This document shows, in pieces, positions 1 through 5,438 of a DNA stretch of 5,778 bases. Location: NCBI GenBank assembly GCA_003246505.1, contig QKAI01000234.1:1-5778 (forward strand), read 5' to 3'. The stretch comes from Spirochaetaceae bacterium. GTDB taxonomy: Bacteria; Spirochaetota; Spirochaetia; DSM-2461. The notes under the pieces are model-generated. The model was not told where the DNA came from. It saw only the letters and a program-made list of their open reading frames with translations, and did no database searches. The first letter of the stretch is position 1. The number at the start of each line of letters is the position of its first letter. The translations under genes and the position numbers were made by a program.

Positions 1-432
1 AATCTTCCCCCGGAAGGCACTCTCGCCTATGATCTCCTATCCCGGGCCATGAAAGACTTTCCCGTCGTCGCCGTGAAGGGTTTGAAGGATTTCCGCCGGA
101 AAGGTTTCACCGAATCTCAATCCCCTATTCAGCGGGTGTGGAGGAGAAAGACCCGGTTCTCGTCGGAGAAGATTGGTTCCGATTTCTTTCTCCATCTTCT
201 CTTTTTCTCGGGGGATCTGCTGGAAGTGTCCCATATGACGGTTCTCCTGCTGTTTCTGGGGATTATCCCCCATGGAACAACCATAGGGGAATTTCAGGGT
301 AGGGAATATCTGTCCTCCCGAATCGGAGAATCATTGAGGGAGAATCTTTATTCACACATTCCCGAAGCCCCTCTTGTTCATTCCATGAGCCTGTCGGTAC
401 TAAGGGACAGGCCACTGGCGATCCTGATGTAG
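1..432 (+). CDS. Uncharacterised reading frame, 5' end outside the window (possibly decayed)
   Basis: Frame 1 is open from the left edge to TAG at 430-432, 143 codons without a stop, so it could be the C-terminal part of a gene that begins upstream. The first 35 or so residues (for example AYDLLSRAMKDFPVVAVKG) look like ordinary soluble protein, with mostly C/G-ending codons. After about base 110 the translation becomes rich in Arg, Phe and Leu, includes a hydrophobic patch near residues 64-95, and looks less like a folded enzyme. The first in-frame ATG (49) has no clear ribosome binding site, which argues against a start there. I do not recognise a family. It may be a real gene tail, a gene that ends early with a frameshift near base 110, or non-coding DNA that happens to be open. 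The other frames and the minus strand look no better. Confidence 0.3.
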   Translation, partial: NLPPEGTLAYDLLSRAMKDFPVVAVKGLKDFRRKGFTESQSPIQRVWRRKTRFSSEKIGSDFFLHLLFFSGDLLEVSHMTVLLLFLGIIPHGTTIGEFQGREYLSSRIGESLRENLYSHIPEAPLVHSMSLSVLRDRPLAILM

Positions 433-469
433 GCGGGGCGGAATCGGCCCCAAGGAAACTCAGAAATAT

Positions 470-1288
470 ATGAAGGATGAAGAAATCCGCTGGCCGGAGA
501 TCCCCCGCTTCCCCGAGGATGCCTTCAGGGGGACATCAAAATACTATGCGGACCATCGCCCCCCCTACCCTATGGCACTTCTTTCCGATCTCCTTGAGAA
601 AGGGAGGGGAAGAAACGATTCAAGGTTGCTTGATCTCGGATGCGGTCCCGGCCGTGTCACCCTTCCCCTGGCGCCCTATTTCAAAGAGATCTGGGCCGTG
701 GATCCGGAAAGGGAGATGTTGGAAGAGGGGATGGTTAGAACTCCCGAGCCGTATAGAAGTAAAATTCATTGGATTCACAGCACAGCGGAAGCTGTGGACC
801 TTGAGCGGAAAAGGTTTCAACTGATAACCATAGGAGAGGCGTTCCACCGGATGGATCAGCGCCTGGTCGCTCAGAATTCCAGGGATTGGCTCGTCCCCGG
901 AGGCCGCATTGCGATTATCGGCTATAAACATTTCTGGAATTATTCGGAAGGCTGGAAGCAGAGGGTCAATGTCGTTCTGGATCGATACGGAGGGCATCAA
1001 GTCAGGAAGAATCGAATCGGCCCTCTATCTCCCATGTCCTTTGAGGAAGTGCTTGAGGCGGTTGGTTTTATTGATGTGAATCAGCGGGAATACGAAGAAT
1101 CCCGATCCTGGAGTGAAGATGAAATCATGGGTTATCTTTTCTCTGTCTCCACTTTCTCAAAAAGAAAACTGGGGGACCGGGCCGGGTCCTTTGAAGAGGA
1201 AGTTCGAGGGGCTTTGCGGATCGTGGGAGAGGGAAAATACGAGGAGAAGGCCCTGTTTCAATGCCTTGTGGCAAAGGCGCCCCTATAA
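470..1288 (+). CDS. Class I SAM-dependent methyltransferase (Methyltransf_11-like)
   Basis: This encodes 272 residues, a usual length for small-molecule class I methyltransferases, and is predicted to be cytosolic. The SAM-binding motif I is LLDLGCGPGRV at about residues 53-63. It is followed by the motif II acidic residue in AVDPE (D78), the AFHRMD stretch at 124-129 that corresponds to the A-H-W/R-D segment common in this family, and LVPGGRIAII at 141-150. The N-terminus holds a Y-x-x-x-RPPYP segment (about 26-34), often seen in methyltransferases of this kind before the Rossmann core. ATG 470 is preceded by AAGGAA at 452-457, a somewhat long 12-base gap. The substrate cannot be read from the sequence. 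It stands 37 bases after the upstream reading frame and has a separate promoter region after it, so it may end its transcript. Family is confident; role is unknown. Confidence 0.9.
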   Translation: MKDEEIRWPEIPRFPEDAFRGTSKYYADHRPPYPMALLSDLLEKGRGRNDSRLLDLGCGPGRVTLPLAPYFKEIWAVDPEREMLEEGMVRTPEPYRSKIHWIHSTAEAVDLERKRFQLITIGEAFHRMDQRLVAQNSRDWLVPGGRIAIIGYKHFWNYSEGWKQRVNVVLDRYGGHQVRKNRIGPLSPMSFEEVLEAVGFIDVNQREYEESRSWSEDEIMGYLFSVSTFSKRKLGDRAGSFEEEVRGALRIVGEGKYEEKALFQCLVAKAPL

Positions 1289-1317
1289 CTGCGGGTTTTT
1301 CCGATGAATCAAACCAC

Positions 1318-1329
1318 TGGAATATTCCA
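1318..1329. promoter_or_regulatory. Perfect 12-bp palindrome, possible operator
   Basis: TGGAATATTCCA reads the same on both strands. It lies 14 bases upstream of the -35 box of the predicted promoter, about 55 bases before the expected transcription start, a position typical of an activator site. No regulator gene is visible in the window, so a binding function is inference only. A 12-base palindrome can also occur by chance. Confidence 0.3.
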
Positions 1330-1343
1330 ATAAACCGGGAATT

Positions 1344-1372
1344 CTGGCATTAATGAACGGATATGATATAAT
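1344..1372 (+). promoter_or_regulatory. Sigma70-type promoter with extended -10
   Basis: A perfect -10 box TATAAT lies at 1367-1372, preceded by the TG of an extended -10 (TGA at 1364-1366). A -35-like CTGGCA (4 of 6 matches) lies at 1344-1349 with an ideal 17-base spacer. Transcription would start near 1379, giving a leader of about 75 bases before the ABM-like gene. It most likely drives the ABM-like and GNAT genes together. Confidence 0.65.
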
Positions 1373-1453
1373 TAATCACTGTTCAGGAGAGGGGAGGTTT
1401 GGAATCTTCTCGAATCCAGGCAGAATAAGTATGAAATCACGGGGGAGAGGGAA

Positions 1454-1819
1454 ATGGCGGATACATTCTCTGAGGTCAAGCTTTTTCAGGTAAAACCGGA
1501 CAGGCTGGAGGAATTTGAAGAATTAATCTCCACAATGGCAAGGGAACAGGCAAAGCGGTCAGGTTCCCTGTCAATCAAATATATGAAAAGGTTTTATACC
1601 ATGGACGGGTTGATAGAGGAAGGGCTGCCCCCCCGGCGGTTAACGAAAATTATCAGATCCGTGAAATACTACTCCTATTGGGAGTTTGATACAAAGGAGA
1701 ATTACGGAAAAGCCACGGGTTGGCTCTTCGAGCAGTATGGCCGGGAGATTATGAAACTGCTCATCATGCCCTTTGATATAAACTGCGGCGAAACAATAGG
1801 GGAAAGGGAACCGGTATGA
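1454..1819 (+). CDS. Small ABM-like dimeric alpha/beta-barrel protein
   Basis: This encodes 121 residues. The pattern fits the ferredoxin-like fold of the antibiotic biosynthesis monooxygenase (ABM) group: a first strand (EVKLFQVKP, 7-15), an amphipathic helix (about 16-35), a second strand with SLSIKYMKRF (38-47), another strand VKYYSYWEFDT (70-80), and a helix from KENYGKATGW to about residue 103. Members of this group act as small dimers, some as cofactor-free oxygenases, others with no known activity. No catalytic residue can be assigned here. The start ATG 1454 is supported by GGAGAGGG at 1443-1450. The TGA stop overlaps the start of the next gene in ATGA, so the two are probably translated together. 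The fold assignment is by appearance; function is unknown. The codon use is more A/T-ending than in the genes after 2778. Confidence 0.6.
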   Translation: MADTFSEVKLFQVKPDRLEEFEELISTMAREQAKRSGSLSIKYMKRFYTMDGLIEEGLPPRRLTKIIRSVKYYSYWEFDTKENYGKATGWLFEQYGREIMKLLIMPFDINCGETIGEREPV

Positions 1820-2340
1820 AAATGATTCTGGAGACGGAAAGACTCTATCTCAGGGAGTTGATACCGGAGGACAGTGATGAACTGGCGAAAATACTAAGCG
1901 ATCCTGCGTCTATGAAATACTACCCCTCCCCTTTCAGCAGAAAGCAAGTGGAGGATTGGATCGGATGGAACAGGGAGAACTACAGGAAATTCGGCCATGG
2001 CCTCTGGGCGGTTATCCTGAAGGGGGAAGATGTGTTTCTCGGCGATTGCGGCATAACAATGCAGGAAATTGAGGGGGAAACGGTGCCCGAACTTGGCTAT
2101 CATATCAAAGGGGAGTATGGAAACAGGGGTTATGCCACGGAGGCGGCCGGAGCCTGCCTGGAATACGCCTTCCAAAGGCTGGATTATCCTGTTCTCTATA
2201 CCTACACGAAGCATGATAACAAACCCTCCATCCGGGTGGCGGAAAAAAACGGTATGGAATTCGTCAAATATTTTGAGAAACAGCTTATGGGCGAAACGGT
2301 GAAGGAGGTCCTCTACCGCAAATGCCGCCGGGAAGCCTAG
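1816..2340 (+). CDS. GNAT-family N-acetyltransferase (RimJ/RimL type)
   Basis: This encodes 174 residues, the normal length for the RimJ/RimL-like branch (Acetyltransf_3), which moves the acetyl group of acetyl-CoA to an amine on a protein N-terminus or small molecule. The family opening LETERLYLRELIPED is at 5-19. The acetyl-CoA pyrophosphate-binding motif A is YGNRGYATEA at 101-110, after the beta-bulge strand ELGYHIK (92-98). NKPSIRVAEKNGMEFV (135-150) is the usual motif B with its Asn/Ser and KxGF-like end. ATG 1816 overlaps the ABM-like stop in ATGA and has GGAAAGGGAA at 1801-1810 ahead of it; a second ATG at 1822 is a less likely start. The gene ends convergent with the DUF4287 gene. 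The substrate is unknown. Confidence 0.9.
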   Translation: MKMILETERLYLRELIPEDSDELAKILSDPASMKYYPSPFSRKQVEDWIGWNRENYRKFGHGLWAVILKGEDVFLGDCGITMQEIEGETVPELGYHIKGEYGNRGYATEAAGACLEYAFQRLDYPVLYTYTKHDNKPSIRVAEKNGMEFVKYFEKQLMGETVKEVLYRKCRREA

Positions 2341-2615
2341 GGGGATTTATCCCTGTTGGCTATGCCGTCGAGTCTCAGCAGGGAGGACTCATCCCTGTGA
2401 GGCCCCGTCGTCCGGGTTACTTCAATTTCCGGCCCCTTGATAATGACCTGTGCCAGGGCCCGGGCATGTCCCGTCCCCAGCTGGTACTCCTCCTTGAGCC
2501 AATCCAGAATCTCCCCGTGTTTCGTGAGATTCTTAGCTTTGGCCTCGGCCACCAGATCTTCCGGGATCTTTCCCGTTTTTTTTTCTATAGCATCAAGATA
2601 TGCTTGGAATGACAT
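2337..2615 (-). CDS. DUF4287 domain protein
   Basis: This encodes 92 residues on the minus strand. Residues 1-60 match my memory of the DUF4287 family: the opening MSFQAYLDAIEKKTGK, then PEDLVAEA, HGEILDWLKEEYQLGTGHA and a short helix ALAQVII. The domain is small and helical, of unknown function; family proteins are often short or joined to a DUF5655 domain. Here a charged tail of about 30 residues (GPEIEVTRTTG and onward, ending RDKSP) follows and no DUF5655 is present. ATG 2615 has AAGGGAG at 2624-2630, 8 bases upstream. A run of nine A on the coding strand (2576-2584) encodes the EKK of residues 11-13. The TAG stop shares bases with the stop of the GNAT gene. It may be involved in a stress or nucleic-acid role, but nothing in the sequence shows it. 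Confidence 0.85.
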   Translation of the reverse strand: MSFQAYLDAIEKKTGKIPEDLVAEAKAKNLTKHGEILDWLKEEYQLGTGHARALAQVIIKGPEIEVTRTTGPHRDESSLLRLDGIANRDKSP

Positions 2616-2651
2616 ATTTCTTTCTCCCTTCAGAGGATTATCTCTACCATA

Positions 2652-2680
2652 AATGTAGTATTATACCCGTCCCCGGTCAA
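2652..2680 (-). promoter_or_regulatory. Promoter for the DUF4287 gene
   Basis: Two readings are possible on the minus strand. One pairs TTGACC (2680-2675, 5 of 6 matches to the -35 consensus) with TACATT (2657-2652) over a 17-base spacer. The other uses the perfect TATAAT at 2665-2660 with only a poor -35 near 2688-2683. Either would start the transcript 25 to 45 bases before ATG 2615. Confidence 0.5.
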
Positions 2681-2762
2681 GAAAAATACCCCCTCCCCGC
2701 AGTAGGAGCCGGTAGGTATGGCACAGGGCCCCGGAATAGGATAAGCTTAAGGGGAAAAGGAA

Positions 2763-2769
2763 AGGGAGG
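2763..2769 (+). promoter_or_regulatory. Ribosome binding site deciding the TTG start at 2778
   Basis: AGGGAGG lies 8 bases before TTG 2778. Two in-frame stops upstream (2742 and 2748) and no ATG or GTG before the conserved GSCLC motif leave TTG as the only reasonable start. Confidence 0.75.
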
Positions 2770-2777
2770 GTGTACTA

Positions 2778-3191
2778 TTGACTTATTCCGGATCCTGTCT
2801 CTGCGCGGGAATACAGTATGAAATCAGCGGTGAATTCGAGAGTTTCTTCTTCTGCCATTGCCGGTTCTGCCGAAAGGATACCGGATCGGCCCATGCGGCC
2901 AATCTCTTTTCCTCGACGGCGGAACTGCGCTGGCTGAAGGGCGGGGACAGGGTGAGGACCTACGACCACGAGAATTCCGGGCACATCAAGAGTTTCTGCC
3001 CCGACTGCGGTTCCGCCCTGCCCAACCTACAGAGGGGGGGATCCCTTCTCATGGTGCCCGCGGGGAGTCTGGATTCGGATCTGGAAGTGGTTCCCAACGG
3101 GCATATCTACCTGAGCCAGAAGGCGAATTGGGATCATCGGTTGGAGGATCTCCCCCGTTATGGGACTTTGCCCGGGGAGGATCGGCCTTGA
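2778..3191 (+). CDS. GFA/CENP-V family zinc-binding protein
   Basis: This encodes 137 residues, the usual length for the family named after glutathione-dependent formaldehyde-activating enzyme. The zinc ligands are visible in the expected order: GSCLC (C7, C9), the CHCRFC segment (C26, C28, C31) followed by RKDTGS, and FCPDCGS (C74, C77). The C-terminal part has the family's VPAGSLD-like strand (93-99) and the H-I-Y-L-S-x-K-A-x-W segment at about 109-118. The start is TTG 2778. The stop TGA overlaps the TTG of the next gene (TTGA, 3188-3191). Most members have no demonstrated formaldehyde role; the true substrate is unknown, and no formaldehyde or glutathione pathway gene is nearby. A G7 run lies at 3034-3040 within the coding sequence. 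Confidence 0.9.
   Translation: MTYSGSCLCAGIQYEISGEFESFFFCHCRFCRKDTGSAHAANLFSSTAELRWLKGGDRVRTYDHENSGHIKSFCPDCGSALPNLQRGGSLLMVPAGSLDSDLEVVPNGHIYLSQKANWDHRLEDLPRYGTLPGEDRP
3174..3180 (+). promoter_or_regulatory. Ribosome binding site for the TTG start at 3188
   Basis: GGGGAGG, inside the end of the GFA-like gene, lies 7 bases before TTG 3188. It fixes the start of the HAD gene right before its catalytic motif I and rules out the longer open frame upstream. Confidence 0.7.
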
Positions 3192-3835
3192 TAAGAAACC
3201 TGATCTGGGATTTCGACGGGACCCTCTTTGATACCTATACCGCCCAGGTCGCCCTGCTGGCGAAGATCCTCTCCGATGATTACGGGATCGCCCTGGGAGA
3301 GCAAAGGATCCGTGACATGACCTCCCGAAGCCTGGGATTCGCCCTGGGTGAACTGGCCGCTCTGGCAGGAAAGGGGGTTGATGAAGTGAAGGATCGATTT
3401 ATCCGGACCTACTCGGCCATGCCCCTGGAGCGGGAGTATCCCTACCCCGGCGCCCGGGAGGTTTGCACGGCGGTCCTTCGGTCGGGGGGAGTGAATATGA
3501 TCAATACCCACCGGGGAAGTGAACGCCTGGGCCTGCTCCTGAAAATGTACGGAATGGAGGATCTCTTCGCGGACAGGATAACCGCGGAGAATGGGTTTCC
3601 CCGCAAGCCGGACCCCGCCTCTTTCCAGGCTCTCTTGGAGAGGAACGGCCTGGAGAGGGAGGAAACCCTTGTCATCGGCGACAGGGAACTGGATATTCTG
3701 GGGGGAAGGAATGCCGGAATGGCTACCTATTTCTTCAACTCCAACCGGATCGATCCTATTCCCTTTCCGAGTGATTACATTGGTGACAGTCTGGAGGGAA
3801 TCTTTTGTTTAATAGGAAAGGGGGAGATGAATTGA
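3188..3835 (+). CDS. HAD-superfamily phosphatase (PGP-like, subfamily I)
   Basis: This encodes 215 residues, typical of phosphoglycolate phosphatase-like HAD enzymes with a helical cap. Motif I DFDGTLFD supplies the nucleophile D8 and acid/base D10. Motif II is the Thr in MINTHRG (T107). The motif III Lys is in RKPDP (K140). Motif IV is GDRELD with D165 and D169, which hold magnesium. Residues of about 15-85 form the cap. The enzyme would remove phosphate from a small cytosolic metabolite, not identifiable from sequence. The frame stays open for 330 bases upstream of TTG 3188, inside the GFA-like gene, but that part is low-complexity and antiparallel to no known domain, so I start at TTG with its good ribosome binding site. 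The gene overlaps both neighbours by TTGA. Confidence 0.88.
   Translation: MIRNLIWDFDGTLFDTYTAQVALLAKILSDDYGIALGEQRIRDMTSRSLGFALGELAALAGKGVDEVKDRFIRTYSAMPLEREYPYPGAREVCTAVLRSGGVNMINTHRGSERLGLLLKMYGMEDLFADRITAENGFPRKPDPASFQALLERNGLEREETLVIGDRELDILGGRNAGMATYFFNSNRIDPIPFPSDYIGDSLEGIFCLIGKGEMN
3820..3826 (+). promoter_or_regulatory. Ribosome binding site for the TTG start at 3832
   Basis: GGGGGAG lies 5 bases before TTG 3832. The alternatives are weaker: TTG 3805 has no such site, and ATG 3850 has only AGGA 3 bases ahead. Confidence 0.6.
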
Positions 3836-4695
3836 CGAATGCAGGAAGAATGAATGTGCTCATACCGCTCATCGCGGTTCTGGCCCTGGCCGCTTCCGCG
3901 GGGGGGCTTGTGCTCTTTGAGACGGAAGCTCCCCCTTCCCTGGTTTCGGCCCGGGGGGAGACGGTTCTCCTGGACGGCCGGGGGCTCTACGCCTACGATT
4001 CGGTCTCCTTTGCCTCCCAGGGGCGGGCCCAGGACGGGGTGACCCTGGTCGCGGGCGTGCCCCTGCTGCTCCTCTCCTTTTATTTTTACCGGAAAGGGAG
4101 CGGCCGGGGTTCTGTCATTATGACAGGGACGGTGGGCTACCTGCTCTATACCTACGCCTCTTACAGCTTCATCGTCACCTTCAATCCCTTCTTCCTCGTT
4201 TACACAGCCCTCTTCGGCCTCTCCCTCTTCGCCTTTATTCTGCTCATGCAGGATCTGGCCCGGTCGGATCTGGCGGAGAAGATGGCCCCCCGCTTTCCCC
4301 GGATGGCCGTCGCCCCCTTTCTCTTTGCGGTGGGTCTCCTCATCCTGCTCATGTGGCTGGGGAGAATCCTGCCCGCCCTGACAACCGGGGGTATCCCCTT
4401 CGGGCTGGAACACTACTCCACCCTGGGAATTCAGGTCCTGGATCTGGGCATTGTCGTTCCCCTCTGCTTCATGACCTCCCTGCTTCTGTTCCGGAGGAAG
4501 AGATGGGGGTACCTCCTGTCGGTGGTGGTGGTGATGAAAGCCCTGACCCTTCTGCTGGCCATACTGGCCATGATGCTCATCCAGTACCTGGCCGGAGTTG
4601 ACCAGAATCCGGGGGAGATGTTGGTTTTCATCCTGATAACCGCCGCCGAAGCGGGCCTGCTTATTCCGGTTATCCGCTCGGTTCCCCGAACTTGA
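3832..4695 (+). CDS. Integral membrane protein, about eight helices, unknown family
   Basis: This encodes 287 residues from TTG 3832. Hydrophobic segments suggest eight transmembrane helices at roughly 8-29, 70-86, 95-114, 118-139, 158-180, 203-221, 226-250 and 263-281. A polar loop of about 40 residues (30-69) lies between the first two, and short basic stretches (RKGSGR near 87-92, RRKRW at 221-225) probably face the cytoplasm. There is no visible transporter signature, ATP-binding motif or catalytic motif, and I do not recognise the family. The first helix could serve as a signal anchor. It overlaps the HAD gene by TTGA (3832-3835), so the two are probably co-translated and it may work with the HAD enzyme or the GFA-like protein, but that is inference. 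Nearly all codons end in C or G. A longer start at TTG 3805 is possible but less likely. Confidence 0.75.
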   Translation: MTNAGRMNVLIPLIAVLALAASAGGLVLFETEAPPSLVSARGETVLLDGRGLYAYDSVSFASQGRAQDGVTLVAGVPLLLLSFYFYRKGSGRGSVIMTGTVGYLLYTYASYSFIVTFNPFFLVYTALFGLSLFAFILLMQDLARSDLAEKMAPRFPRMAVAPFLFAVGLLILLMWLGRILPALTTGGIPFGLEHYSTLGIQVLDLGIVVPLCFMTSLLLFRRKRWGYLLSVVVVMKALTLLLAILAMMLIQYLAGVDQNPGEMLVFILITAAEAGLLIPVIRSVPRT

Positions 4696-4720
4696 TTATC
4701 CTGGGGAATAGTTATATATT
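4692..4720 (+). promoter_or_regulatory. Promoter for the second methyltransferase
   Basis: A -35-like TTGATT at 4692-4697 (4 of 6) and -10-like TATATT at 4715-4720 (5 of 6) are separated by exactly 17 bases. The -35 box overlaps the stop codon of the membrane protein gene. The transcript would start near 4727, about 20 bases before ATG 4747. Confidence 0.6.
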
Positions 4721-4724
4721 ATAT
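4712..4724 (+). repeat. 13-base AT-rich word, copy 1
   Basis: TTATATATTATAT occurs here and again, identically, at 5400-5412, each time 20 to 30 bases before a start codon in otherwise GC-rich DNA. It contains the -10 box. Confidence 0.5.
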
Positions 4725-4746
4725 TACATATATAGAGAGGTCGATA

Positions 4747-5367
4747 ATGAATACAGGCTATTCCTTTTACAGATATTTTCTTGATCCCCTGCTTCGTTCC
4801 CTCCGGACCCGGGTATTCCATGCTGTCCCGAATGGGGTGTCCCTCCTGGAAGTGGCCTCCGGCACGGGGGACATGGGATTCCGGCTGGCCTCCAAGCTCT
4901 CCCGGTATACCGGAGTGGACAGGAGCGAGTCCATGGCGATGGGAAGCGGGGAACGTCTTTCCCGAAAGCGGGACGGGGGCCATATGGAATTCCTTAACCG
5001 GGACGGGGCCAGGCTTTCCGGGGTGGACAGCAAATCCTATGATATGGCCATGATAAGCCTTGCCCTCCATGAGATGCCCGCCGCCAGCCGCCTCCCCGTG
5101 CTCAGGGAGATGATGCGCTGCGCCCGGGAGCTTCTGCTGGTGGACTATGCCTCTCCCCTGCCCCGAAGCCCGAAGGGGCGCATCCTCCACCTGGCCGAGT
5201 TTCTCGCCGGGGGGGATCACTACCGGGGCTTCCTGGACTATCAGGAACGGGGCGGACTGGACGCACTCATGAAGGAAGCCGGTCTGATACCCCTGGGGGA
5301 GGACGCCGCCATCGGGGGGGGAATCCGCATCGTCCGGGCCTGGCCCCTTTTGGACTTTACCGGTTAA
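4747..5367 (+). CDS. Class I SAM-dependent methyltransferase (UbiE-like)
   Basis: This encodes 206 residues. Motif I is LLEVASGTGDMG at 33-44, close to the UbiE-type E/D-x-A-x-G-T-G-D pattern. The acidic residue of motif II is D58 in GVDRS. ISLALHEMP (103-111) and LLLVDYASP (129-137) mark the later strands of the Rossmann core. The short leader MNTGYSFYRYFLDP is typical of this type of soluble enzyme. Substrate unknown: UbiE itself methylates quinone precursors, but no quinone pathway gene is nearby and I would not extend the name. ATG 4747 has GAGAGG at 4735-4740, 6 bases away. Its own promoter separates it from the upstream operon, though read-through is possible. A G7 run (5209-5215) and a G8 run (5314-5321) lie within it. 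Confidence 0.88.
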   Translation: MNTGYSFYRYFLDPLLRSLRTRVFHAVPNGVSLLEVASGTGDMGFRLASKLSRYTGVDRSESMAMGSGERLSRKRDGGHMEFLNRDGARLSGVDSKSYDMAMISLALHEMPAASRLPVLREMMRCARELLLVDYASPLPRSPKGRILHLAEFLAGGDHYRGFLDYQERGGLDALMKEAGLIPLGEDAAIGGGIRIVRAWPLLDFTG

Positions 5368-5399
5368 TTTCTTTTTTTCTGGTTTCCCTTCCCCCCGGT

Positions 5400-5412
5400 T
5401 TATATATTATAT
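5400..5412 (+). promoter_or_regulatory. AT-rich promoter block, 13-base word copy 2
   Basis: The same TTATATATTATAT as at 4712-4724 lies within an imperfect inverted repeat (5397-5419, GGTTT on one side and AAACC on the other). It can supply a -10 box (TATATT at 5403-5408 or TATAAA at 5410-5415), but I see no good -35 upstream. It presumably serves the SRPBCC gene. Confidence 0.45.
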
Positions 5413-5438
5413 AAAAACCAGTCTTTAAAGGAAGGTTT

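Larger units (their letters stand above)
2616..2777. other. Divergent intergenic region
   Basis: This stretch separates the DUF4287 gene (minus) from the GFA-like gene (plus). The left half holds the minus-strand promoter. For the plus strand I see no convincing -35/-10 pair; TAGGAT at 2737-2742 is the best -10-like word but lacks a -35. An ATG at 2718 is in frame with the GFA-like gene but TAA at 2742-2744 and a second TAA at 2748-2750 block it. Confidence 0.6.

Noticed and set aside
620..1000. Minus-strand open frame under the first methyltransferase
   Set aside because: It mirrors the coding frame of the methyltransferase and has no motif.
1281..1300. Possible rho-independent terminator after the first methyltransferase (CCC, 9-base loop, GGG, then five T)
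   Set aside because: The stem is only three base pairs, too weak to support a call.
1431..1493. Short open frame beginning ATG 1431 in the leader of the ABM-like gene
   Set aside because: It has only about 20 codons, overlaps the real gene in another frame and lacks a clear ribosome binding site.
1289..2777. Integron cassette array, suggested by the mix of small GNAT, DUF4287, GFA and SRPBCC genes
   Set aside because: I looked for attC-like RYYYAAC and GTTRRRY pairs between genes and saw none; the overlapping gene ends also do not fit cassettes.
2858..3187. HAD frame open upstream of TTG 3188, which would give a 325-residue protein
   Set aside because: These 110 residues are a low-complexity shadow of the GFA-like gene, the frame has no ribosome binding site at its ATG, and TTG 3188 with GGGGAGG places the start just before motif I.
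3775..4413. Minus-strand open frame of 212 residues under the membrane gene
   Set aside because: Composition is Gly, Glu, Gln and Pro rich, as expected for the antisense of GC-rich membrane codons; no domain or ribosome binding site is seen.
4696..5220. Minus-strand open frame of 174 residues under the second methyltransferase
   Set aside because: It is antisense to a clear methyltransferase with intact motifs and shows no recognisable domain of its own.
5359..5380. Possible terminator after the second methyltransferase (ACCGGT and a T run at 5372-5378)
   Set aside because: No adequate stem precedes the T run; ACCGGT is only a short self-complementary word.
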